From contig NW_024037055.1 in NCBI RefSeq assembly GCF_015706575.1, positions 11,508,262-11,572,261 on the forward strand: 64,000 bases of DNA, written 5' to 3'. Source of the stretch: Patiria miniata. Its lineage: Eukaryota > Echinodermata > Asteroidea > Valvatida > Asterinidae. Both the position numbers and the translations under genes were made by a program. This document shows, in pieces, positions 11,783 through 22,600 of the stretch (the first letter of the stretch is position 1; each line of letters opens with the position of its first letter). The notes beneath the pieces were generated by a model that saw nothing but the letters and a program-made list of their open reading frames with translations, was not told the origin of the DNA and ran no database searches.

Positions 11783-13600
11783 CGTCATTGGATAAATGAG
11801 TGAAAGCTTGTCCAAAAGAGTTGTTTAATCTACTCGAAGAGCATTTTAAAAATCAAAACGCTGACTCGTTATTACAAAAAGGAATTTATCCTTACGAATA
11901 TATGAACTCGTTCGATAAATTCCAAGAGACCGGCCTACCACCCATCGACAAGTTTTACAGTAGTCTAAAAGACGAAAATATATTGCAACAGGACTACGAC
12001 ACAGCTCAACGAGTGTGGAACGAGTTTAATATACAAAATCTAGGAGAATATCACGACTTGCACATGACAACCGACACATTATTACTCGCTGGTGTATTTG
12101 AAAACTTTAGACGAACGTGCATAGAAAACTACAGGTTAGATCCAGCAAACTATTACACAGCACCCGGATTGTCGTGGGACGCTCTGTTGAAACACTCGGA
12201 AGCTAAACTGGAATTGTTGCAAGACATCAACAAACATTTATTTTTTGAAAAAGCAAAACGAGGAGGAATATCTAGCGTGGGTGGAATGAGACATCACAAA
12301 GCCAATAATCAATATCTCGATGACTACGATTCAAACAAGCCGTCAAGTTATATCGCTTATTTGGATGCCAACAATCTATACGGTTGGGCTATGAGTCAGT
12401 ATCTACCGTACAGAGATTTTAAATGGACAGCCTCGAAACCGTTTACCAAAGAAAGAATATTAACTCTAATAAGAAAATGTCAAACACCGGTTACTTTTTT
12501 GAAGTAGATTTAGAATACCCTTCCCATCTACACGCCAAGCATAACGATTATCCACTAGCACCCGAAAATATCGTCATACCCAAAGCTTGGATGTCTGATT
12601 ATCAAAATGATTTATTGAATACCGAACCTAGCAACGTACAAAAATTAACGTGTGTGCTTAATCCCAAACAAAAATACGTCTTGCACTACGTTACGTTGCA
12701 GTTGTATTTGAGTCTCGGTTTGAAACTAAAAAAGGTACATCGCGTGTTGAAATTTAAGCAAGCACCTTGGATGTAATCTTACATCAATAAAAACACACAA
12801 CTCCGAACAAAAAGGACCTCTGATTTTGAGAAAGACTTTTTTAAATTGATGAACAACAGCATGTTTGGCAAGATGATGGAAAACGTTAGAAATCTACCTA
12901 CTGAGAGACAATAACAAGAGCGATCAAGCAAAATACGAAAAAATTATCCAAAAGCCAAACTATAAAACAACGACGCCGTTTCCAGAATGTGACTTGTCAT
13001 TTGTCGAAAAATATGAAACGACAACCGTGTTAAACAAACCAAGTTACTGCGGTGTGAGTGTCTTGGATCTTTCCAAGACGTTGATGTACGATTTTTATTA
13101 CAACCGATTGAAAGACAAGTACGGAGATAAAATCAGGTTGATGTATACAGATACGGACAGTCTGTTGATTGTCGTTTACATGAATGACGTCTACAAAGAC
13201 ATGCGAGAAAACGGGCAACACTACGACTTTTCGAATTACAATCTGGATCACGAGTTGTACGATCCAACCAATAAAAAAGTGATCGGTAAATTTAAAGACG
13301 AGTTTGGAGGTAAGATCATTCAAGAAGCCGTTTGAGTAAGACCTAAGATGTACTCGATTTTAGCGGATGACAACAACATCACTCTTAAAAAAGCCAAGGG
13401 AGTCACAAAATCAGTAACGGACAAAAAATTTAAACACCAACACTACTACGACTGCATCTTTAACAATGAATGTAAAACAGAAACGATGACTCAAATTCGA
13501 CCTGAAAAACACGTCCTTTACACCATAACGCTTGATAAACTATCGTTGAGTCCGTTGGATACTAAGAGCTACCGGACGGAATACACACGCTCGCTTATTG
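11783..13600 (+). pseudogene. Polinton DNA polymerase B, exonuclease-III and polymerase part (fossil)
   Basis: The second PolB block. It shows an exonuclease motif YHDLHMTTDTLLLAGVFE (near 12050), the family-B motif A region YLDANNLYGWAMSQ (near 12360), an NSMFGK-type motif B remnant near 12850, and the YTDTDSLL motif C (near 13145). The end (KKFKHQHYYD, near 13430) is the usual C-terminal region. Broken in several places. Confidence 0.88.
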
Positions 13601-13618
13601 TCACCGTAAGATCTTATC

Positions 13619-14607
13619 TTAATTAGGCGGTATTTGCGTGTCTTGCGGTACGACTTGTAGCTCTTGTTTCACGAAAGATCTTTTTGGACCGTCTGGTAGG
13701 TAATAAAGCATGGGACCCGTCATCACTTTTTTACCGTTAACCAGTTTGAATTGACTCATTCTTTTTTCAACGTAAAAGATGTCTACGCTCGAAGTAGGAT
13801 CTGTAGCTCTCCTCGAAGTACCTCCCTCTTGTTCACCCAGGAAATATAAATATCTAACCATGACATCTTGCGGTAAAGTCTGTTCTTTACTTTTAACTGG
13901 ATTAGCCGGCGATTACCGGACTCTGGGTAGTTTAACCGCCTGTGATGGTGCTTTAGCGATTAATTTCGTCATTTATAGCCTGGATCACGCCGGAAAATTG
14001 CACGATCCATTGCGTGTTTCTACTCTCGGGATTTAACATTTCTTCAGCCTACTGATGACCAAACAGTCTCTCGGCTAGCGTTCGATTATATCTTTCGACG
14101 ATACCCTGCGATCTGTGATTTCCGGGTTTGCCGACTATAATCTTGACGTTTTTTTAGGTCATTAATTGTTTGAAAGCACCTTTGAATTCAGTCTATTCTC
14201 AACATTTTGGGGTAACTCAAAGGAGACCTCGCGTAAATCTCGGCGATAGCATCTCTCGTTTGATCTGCGGTTTTAGAAATCATAGGTTCTGCTTCGTGGT
14301 ATCAACTAGCAACGTCGACAACCGTCAAAGCGTATTTATAAGTCTTGCGTTTTACTTTATCCCAGGGTAGGTATAGCACATCCATTTGATGAAAGTTGTT
14401 TGGTGTTTCAAACTCTCACGACGTACTCATAGGCCTGGGTGTGTAGTCGGGACCCGGTAGATAAATTTGCCAGATTGCTTGTTTTCTAAGCAAGGCTCTG
14501 ACTACCTTTTTATCGATATTTGTTTTATCGTGTAAATGGTCGACGACACTTTCACCTTTCCAATAACCGCTTTCACTATAATACATTTTTTGAAGTTGAT
14601 CCGTCAT
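13619..14607 (-). pseudogene. Polinton integrase (fossil)
   Basis: Pieces of a retroviral-type integrase on minus. The N-terminal segment at 14607-14416 has LYY/YWKG and LRKQAIWQIYLPGPDY, typical of Polinton integrases. Core fragments lie around 14170-14400, and a C-terminal tail at 13861-13619 has YYLPDGPKR. The gene faces PolB tail to tail. Decayed. Confidence 0.75.
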
Positions 14608-14646
14608 TTATTATAATAATAATTTAAAAGCTTTATACATTAAAAG

Positions 14647-14829
14647 ATGGCAACAACTGTTGTTATGATGATCGGAGGTGCTATAGTTAACGCAGTGGCT
14701 TTTGCGGGTTCGAACTTTTTATTTTCAAGTCTGAAACAGAGGCAGACCGACAAGGAGCGTAAGCAGAAATTTAATCTGCAAAAAGTGCTTGGAAAAAAAA
14801 CACCTTTCCACTCCTTAGAAAAAATTTAG
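14647..14829 (+). CDS. Small Polinton-type hydrophobic ORF, probable remnant
   Basis: A 60-codon frame beginning MATTVVMMIGGAIVNAVAFAG: an N-terminal hydrophobic segment with small residues, followed by a charged helix-like stretch (KQRQTDKERKQ). Its place beside the integrase, and its resemblance to the small membrane-helix/coiled proteins I recall from Polintons, suggest it belongs to the element. Its function is unknown. Confidence 0.4.
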   Translation: MATTVVMMIGGAIVNAVAFAGSNFLFSSLKQRQTDKERKQKFNLQKVLGKKTPFHSLEKI

Positions 14830-16582
14830 TTTTGCATGTATGTTGTTTGTGCAATTATTTGAAGATGATTGACGCTTGAATGGTTTCTATTGCAATTTGT
14901 TCTAGGTCAAAACGTAAATTGACCGGACTAATAACCCGCCACTGCGATAACCCGCTACTGCAACAGGTCGCTATCAATACCAACCAATTTCACCCATGAA
15001 CCTGTCGGAACAATGTCTAGGCCAATTGGTACTGGTTGTGTAATGCACGCGCACCTGTTTGGCCTAATACATGCAGCACGCATTCAAAAAAATTCATACT
15101 AGTTTGGAAGCAAACTCTCAAGTCTCTTCCAGTAATGTGAAAGATGCAGCAAGACGTTTGTGCAACTTCACTGGTCAGCCCTTTTGTTGTGTGTAGTTTG
15201 TGTGGGACTGAAAATGAACAGTAGTTGCCTGCAGAAGTCGCGCATGCGCACTAGTTTCCCGCACCTTTTTTTGGGGGGGGGGGGAGGGGGTATTTTAGGA
15301 ATTGGCCTTGACGTTGTTCCGACGGGTTTGTGGGTTACATTGGTCTGTCGTGATAGGGCCGTCTCATGGCGGCGGGTTTTCGCTGCGACAGGTTATCGTG
15401 TATCAAAACTAAAACAACGTCTAGCCCCTAGACTATTGCTACACCTGTGCACCATAATGTGGGTTACCTGAAATGATTGCGTAAGTTATGCCATAATTTG
15501 TTGTGCAATATGAAACAGCAGCATGAAATGCTGCTCAACTTATTCTTGCCAGTTTCATACAAATTTGAAGTTGTTTCAATTCTTTTAATCGTTATATCAC
15601 TGGATAAAGCAAAAAATTACAAAGAAAATGAGGGGTCAGTGGTCATTATAGGTCTACCTATGCAAAGTTACAGACGTTTGTTGATTTAAATATTTGGTCA
15701 TTTTTGGTGGCCAGTTTTATTTGGAAAGTTGTGACCGAATTTGCCTGCAATGTATCATTGTAGTCCTTAATATGAATATGTACAAGAAAAAAACATGAAG
15801 TGCCTATAGCATGTCTACTAAACACATTATTAATAAGGCTACAATGAGACAAATATATGTAGGTTTTCTGATAATTTATTCACATATCATACTTCTGCGC
15901 GTATTATCGCGCATATTATCGCGCATAAATGGTGTGGTAAACAGATAGATTTTTATATTAAGTCATTTAAAATATTAAGTAAACATGTATCAAAAACACC
16001 AATTGTATGGCAGTAAAAAGCTAAAAAAAAAATTATAATAAGCCACTCAAGCAAAACTCTCCACCCCCTAATGAAAATGGAACCACCCACCTACACATGT
16101 TGCCATTTACATTCCTCAGGCTTTACCATTGTAATTACAGGTTAAAATGTCTCCCAGGGTAGTGTGCTTTTACCTGAAAATACATGCAATAATCCATAAA
16201 CAAGCAAAACATAAAGTAAAAAAATTAGTTTATCCCCTTTTCACATTGAATACCAAACTCCACCAATGAGTGATACCCAGATTCAGTGAGTCAAATCGCC
16301 GATAGCAATGAACTTTAAAATGTATTTGCCGTCGGGTTGCCAAAGTTGCACTGTTTTCCGCCAGCATTACAGTTGGCATCAACTAACCATGTAAGATAAC
16401 CACGGTCTGTAGTATCCTTTTATCACTAGAACATCGGTAGATTGCCCTTTATATTTTACCAAGAAAGTTGGACAAGGAAATCGTCAAAAATTACCAAAAT
16501 ACAGTGGCCGGTATTTCCATTACGAAAGGTTTCCCGTCGCTGATTTTTTTTTTATTGACTGCACAATTTAGTGCCCATAAAA
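14830..16582. other. Intergenic region upstream of the reductase gene
   Basis: No supported gene. It holds a G-run (15273-15284), a short repeat of TATTATCGCGCA type at 15899-15927, and AT-rich unique sequence. The promoter of the downstream gene should lie near its right end; I see no clear TATA box there. Confidence 0.4.
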
Positions 16583-16616
16583 ATGGCGTCCAGAAAAACA
16601 TTGAAGCCTAATCACC
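16583..16616 (+). CDS. Reductase exon 1 (start codon)
   Basis: ATG in the context AAAATGG encodes [11 protein letters not shown] plus one base, then a GTAAGT donor. The phase fits exon 2, and a short basic leader before the first Rossmann strand is normal for the family. Chosen by phase and position. Confidence 0.6.
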
Positions 16617-19600
16617 GTAAGTGTCACTAGCAATTATTGTGCCTATGCATTTTCACGTGTACGGTCGGGTGTGTCCAGAGTTTTAATGACTCGAGTCAAT
16701 GACTCGACTCAAGTCCGACGTGACTCGACTCGACTCGAGTCCCTAAGGGTAAATGACTCGACTCGACTTGAGTCACTGCGAGCAAATGACTCGACTCGGG
16801 TCCCTCATTAGAAGACTCGACTTGACTCGAGCGAAGTCTAATAAGACTCGAATTGACTCGAGCTAAATATTTGACTCGACGCGACTCGACCTGACCTAAT
16901 GACTCGACTCAACTCGAGTCACTTCTTTAAAATGACTCGACTCGACTCGAGTCACAAAAATCAGTGACTTGTTACAACTCTGGCTGTGTTAACGAACTAT
17001 ATCGGTGGGTCACAGTGCAAAGGGCATCAAAAATAGCGTCACCATTGGCGGCCTGCGTGAAACTGCCTACTTATACAATAAATTGTGGTGCAAAGGAAGT
17101 CACATGTACTTCTTTGCATAAAGTTTTGTGAAATTGGCTGCAGAACCCTTATTGTCCCGACAATGTTAATCATCACAGATCTTGTGATTTTTTTTCCTCA
17201 GGGGTCCTGGTTACAGGTGCTTCAGGTTTTATTGCATCTCATGTTGTTCAACAACTTCTGCAGGCTGGATATTATGTACGGGGGACTGTCAGGAGCCTTT
17301 CTAATGAGACCAAAGTGAAGCATTTGAAGAATATGTGTGTGCATTCCAAGTACCCATTAGAGCTTGTTGAGGCTGACTTGACCAATCAAGAAAGTTGGAT
17401 AAGGTAAGCATGGCATGTTTTTATGCATTTAATAAAATATAGTACCCATATGATACTAGAGCAGTGCTTTTGGGCACATCACCTATTCAGCTTTTCAACC
17501 ACTTGTTCTTGATTATGGACTTTTTGAGCACAGTGCTTTCGATATGCACTGCGCACAGGCTTCGTGGGTGATTAACACGGCTGTTGTTAGTCCCATAAAT
17601 GTGCCTGAAATACTGGACTACCTCCGTATATCAGTCACACAGCCACGTACGGCCTGGGAGCGGAGCGTCCTGTTGCTAGGGGAGCCGAAAATTAATTAAA
17701 GATCAAAATTATTTTGTCAGCAGAAAATCAACCCAGCTATAGTATGGCTGCTAAATAGCACAAAATCATTAAATTCGTTACCTTCAGAGGTCTAGTTATC
17801 CAAAAATAATGGAAATTTGTCACGGTTTTGAAAAAGCATGGCGTCTCTGATATGTACCAGACTGTTTCCCGGCCACCCTAATAATAGTCAAGAGGCCAAA
17901 AGGGTCAGGGAACCAAACAAGAGCTTTAATCATCTACTGAGCATGCGTCAACTTTGGCAAAACGCACCACGGCTGTTGCCTGTCATTCCAAAATCTTTGT
18001 CGCTCTGTGAAGTACCCGGATGCAATACGCGACCGCGGATGAAGAGCGCACACAAGAGGGCGCGCTTCACTGCAGAGGGCTTCAAAGATTTTGGAATGAC
18101 GGGCAACAGCCGCGGTGCGCTTTGCCAAAGTTGACGCACGTTCAGTCAGTAGATGATTAAAGCTCTTGTTTGGTTCCCTGACCCTTTTGGCCTCTTGACT
18201 ATTATTAAGGTGGCCGGGAAACAGTCTGGTAAACATCAGAGGCCAAGTTCGGGCAAGGACCATTAGTCGACTAGTGGTTGATTTGTGACGTACCTTACGC
18301 CTGCGCACTAATAGCAAAGTGCGAACGTCTCTAGTCGAACGCTGGTCAAAATGTCATTGCAAAACGTCTGGATCCTGGCTCCCTGCTGTACGTTATGAAC
18401 GCGCGCGGCTATGGTTACCAGCGATGCAACCAGCCCCAGTAGGTTGGTTCAAAATAGTCAACTAGCGTAGTTAACCATCGTCGACTAGACAGAGTTCGGG
18501 CAAGCGTTAGTCGACCAATGGTTAACTATAGTCCTTGCGCGAACTTGCCCAGAGACGCCATGCTTTTTCAAAACCGTGACGAATTTCCATGATTTGGATA
18601 ACTAGACCTCTGAAGGTACCGAATTTAACAATTTTGTGCTATTTAGCAGTCATACTATAGCTGGGTTGATTTTCTGCTGACAAAATAATTTTGATCTTTT
18701 TAAATTAATTTTCGGCTCCCCTAGCAACGGGACACTCCACTCCCAGGACGTACGTAGCTGTGTGACTGATATACGGAGGTAGTCCAGTATTTTAGTCACA
18801 TTTATGGGACTAGGCTGTTGTTTAGTGTACGGTACATGCCCTTATTGTTCATTGCTACACTGGGCTGATCACACTGGGCTTTATATATCGCGCTTGGCTT
18901 TCCGTATACACAGCGTATTCAGTTGCATTACACGATGTCTTCAAGTGAAGAAGCGAAAACTATGACGGCAACTAGTTTCAGAAATTGAGAGTAGTGGCAG
19001 TGATTCTAATGGACAAGCACTGTTAACGAAGTGTCCCAAGCGAACCAAGACTACTGGATCAATTTGGTGGAAGGACGCGGACAACTTCCCTCGTTGATAT
19101 GGCTTTAACGGTAGTTCACTGTGGCAGAGTTGTAATGGCTCGAGTCAATGATTCGAGCCATTACAACTCATATCAATGACTCGAATCAATGACTCACAAT
19201 TTTTTTGGCAACTTGACTCGAGTCCAAAGGGGTAAATGACTTGACTTGACTAGAGCCCCAAGGGGTGAATGACTTGGCTCTACTTGAGTCCCTTATCAGA
19301 AAACTTGTCTCGACTCGAGTCGAAGGCTTAAAACACTTGAGTCCCAAAACTGTGCGAAAATGTATTTGCGGTACAAATGTTCGCATACTTGGTGTTACTG
19401 TCAAGTTATGGCCATTTATGGCTTTTAATGATTCATAAGATGGAATGAAATTTTTTTTAAAAATGCATTTCCCAATTCTTGGTTTCATCATTGGCTTCGG
19501 GCAATTTCTTAAGCCCTTTATGGAACTCCATCTAAATGTGTCCTTTTAAAAAACAGTTTGATACTTGCTATATAATCAGAAACAGTTTTTGCAATTTTGT

Positions 19601-22600
19601 TTGACGTTAGCGTAACAATTATTTCAGACCTGAAGCCAAACCAGAAATAGAACTGAAGTTTTATTAGAAACTGTCTATTGGGTACTACGCAGTATATTTA
19701 CCCAGTAGGCCTTTGGATCTTCATACTGTACTGGTGCATTGTTTTTTTCATTCCATTCTGTGATGTATTAGACATTGTTCAAATATCAGTGACGCGAATT
19801 GACTCGAGCATAAATTTGACTCGAAACGACCCGACCACACACTGTGACTCGACTCGACCTTCTTGGACTTGACTTCAGTCACTTCCTTAAAATGACTCGA
19901 TTGGACTTGAGTCACAAAATGCAGTGACACGTGTGTGTATTATGACGGAAGGTGTGTGGGCTTAGAGCCAGTTCATTTGTGAACGTATAGCACTAACGCT
20001 TAAAATCTCTGTGTGTTTGTGACTGGGCGGAGCTTAGGAGCTCCGTGAGTTGCTGCACGTGCTTGATTGGTTAATAAGTCCCATAGGTTTACTCCACGCA
20101 CGTGGTTGTACATGTGACTGCGTACCTGGTTGGTATATAATTGCGTGCCTCAGAGAGCGTGCGTTAGATCGTGTGGAGTGTTTAGATTGGTTTAGGTTTT
20201 GTTGTCAGGTGTTGCTGAGTGTCTAGTTTTGGGGCTCAGCTGGTTTAGGTGTTTAGTGTTGGGTGTTCTTTAGATTTGGTTTAGCGGTATAGCTGCAACA
20301 GCGGGCAGAGAAGTAGGTGAATTACTTGTACTCTGAGCATGTGTAATTGCTTAGGCGATTTGTAAAAATTCTGTTTAGCTGTACTGGGGTTGCGCTGGTA
20401 TGTTTAGCTGTTGTGACGCAAGTACGAAGCTGTTATAGCTGTACGAGTGCGAATTCAGGCTTACATACGGCGTAGCGGGTACCTTTCTAGTTGGACTGTA
20501 CAGTGCTAAGCTGATACGCATTGGCTAGGCTGTTGTGAGCTTGTGATGCCGTGTTATTGCTATCTTAAGCGATGCGTTACTGGCGCTGTGCGTAGTTGCT
20601 CATTGCTGGCGTTGTTGTCTAGTGCTTAATGCTGTAAGCGTTGTTGCACAGGCAAGCAGCAGGTTATCTCCAGTGAGGAAGGACCTGGTAAATAAAACAA
20701 CCCTCCCAATTACATCCTAGTTAATATACCGGTACATGATTATTGTTGAATAAATTATGATTGCTGTTGCTTGAGATTACCGACACTTCTGCTTCCGTTG
20801 TTTATGTTAAAAGGTTTATTGTGCAATTAATTAACAGGGGCAAATAATTAACAATCATTCACAATCGGGCGGTAGATTTTCACCAAAACGGACCTGCACC
20901 CTTAGCCTTGAAGGTCGCTCTGAGTGATCTCTTTTGTCTAGGGAAGAGCTTTGGTTTGGGAAGATTGTCTTCACCCCGATAGGAGTCAGACTTATCCTAA
21001 CGGACTTGGGTTGGCCCGGGGGGGGGGGGGGGGGGGGGAGGTTCCCCGCCACAGTATTACAGGGAGTGACCCCAACCTGAATTTACATATTGTGTAACTT
21101 GTTTGTGATTGTATGAAGGGGAGAGACCCAACCTAAATTTGTAGATGTACGTGTATGAGAAGTCCACGAAGTTGGAATTGGGTTAATCTTACCATGACTT
21201 GACTCCAGTTGAACACAGGTCTTCAATAAAACGTAGACCAGGTTATTCACCATTACCTGTAAGTATTATTGCTTTGCAGTTTCAAATTTAATTTCTAAAA
21301 GTGAAATTTTATATTTGTATGACTGTTAAAAACATTGGAAATGTGCCTTGACAATAACGCATTATTTGGGTTTTGTGTATAAAATGTACCTTGCATTTTA
21401 TGCAATGTTAAATGAACTTGAGCTGTTATGGATGGTGCATGTAATAATCTTGTGTAGGAGATGCATTCCTGATGACAATTTGTACTGTCATAAAATTCCA
21501 TCTTAAGAATAGTTAATGTGGTGCAAGCTGCTACTTCATCTGATTTGAACCAGCCAACCGACCCTGTTAGGTCGGAGGTTGAGTGGTAAGATATCTGCAC
21601 TAAAAAACAGGAGGTCGTGAGTTCGAGTCCCACCCAATTTATTTTTCCCAACTTTCACTCGGGAGGTAAGACACTGAGTATACAGTGTTTATACGTCGGT
21701 GAAGGGCAAAAGCTAATTTGATTTACATAACCCCGGCGCAAAATTCCATCTCATGAAATTTGTAGTTAATTTTAAATCATTTTTTTTGGGGTGTTACGTC
21801 TGGTGTGGCAAACTCTGCAGTGAGACAGACATCCTCGGCGGGCTGATTTTTAGTCGACCATCTACATGTACCAGTAGGATTGTCAGACAGGTCACACACG
21901 CACAGAGGATGCTACGGACCCAGACTGTACTGCCAGGGCAGGCACCGGTGCACAACCACAACACCCATGACACATACATTCGCAGGGACAAACAAAGAAC
22001 TGATTTCTACCTTCGTTGATGGTTTTTGTAATGTATTAATTAATTTAGTTATTTGCTTAATTCATTCAATTCAACTCAATTCAATTCAATTCAACTTTAA
22101 TGGTCCTACCATGGAGGAAAATTGCTATGCATACATGCAATACACGAAATAATTAATTAATTACACACAATCATAAATAAACTACTGAAAATAAATTAGA
22201 TTAATTAATAAAAAAAACACATAATAAACCACAATGGAATCAAACTGAACCAACTGAACAACATCTTAGCAGAAAGTGAATAATGTAGTTAACGTCTGGG
22301 CTGATCATTCATTGAGGAGACGGACAGAGTATGGTATGAAGGAGTTGAGGTACCTGTTGGTTTTGCATCGAAGTGACTGCCATCTCCTACCACTTCTTAG
22401 TCTTATGAAATATTTGTTCAATGGATGGTTGGTGTTACTTATGACTGCCTCTGCTTTAGAAAGAACCTTTTCTTTGCAAGTTACATCAAGATCTATGTCT
22501 ATCCCTAGGATTTTCGATGCTTGTTTCACAACCCGTTTCATTTTACCAGTATCTTGTTTTCTTGCTCCATTGTACCAAACCACACAGTCATGAGTAATAG

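Larger units (their letters stand above)
656..14829. mobile_element. Polinton/Maverick fossil, partial, with nested insertions
   Basis: Remains of a Polinton. A protein-primed family B DNA polymerase lies on plus in two blocks (about 700-3263 and 11783-13600), followed by a retroviral-type integrase on minus (13619-14607) and a small hydrophobic plus ORF (14647-14829). The PolB-then-integrase order matches animal Polintons as I know them. ATPase, protease and capsid genes are not seen, so the right part is missing or outside the recognisable region. The element is old and broken in many places. It is interrupted by a small DNA element (1254-1858) and by an LTR insertion (3264-11778). Confidence 0.85.

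Noticed and set aside
17838-18317. Matching open frames on both strands
   Set aside because: They are mirror images generated by the palindromic arms, not genes; the same applies to frames in 35811-36775.
21577-21631. Possible tRNA gene
   Set aside because: A and B boxes are present but no acceptor or anticodon stem pairs, and a 12-bp target duplication marks it as a SINE. The same reasoning applies at 31304-31380 and 34603-34660.
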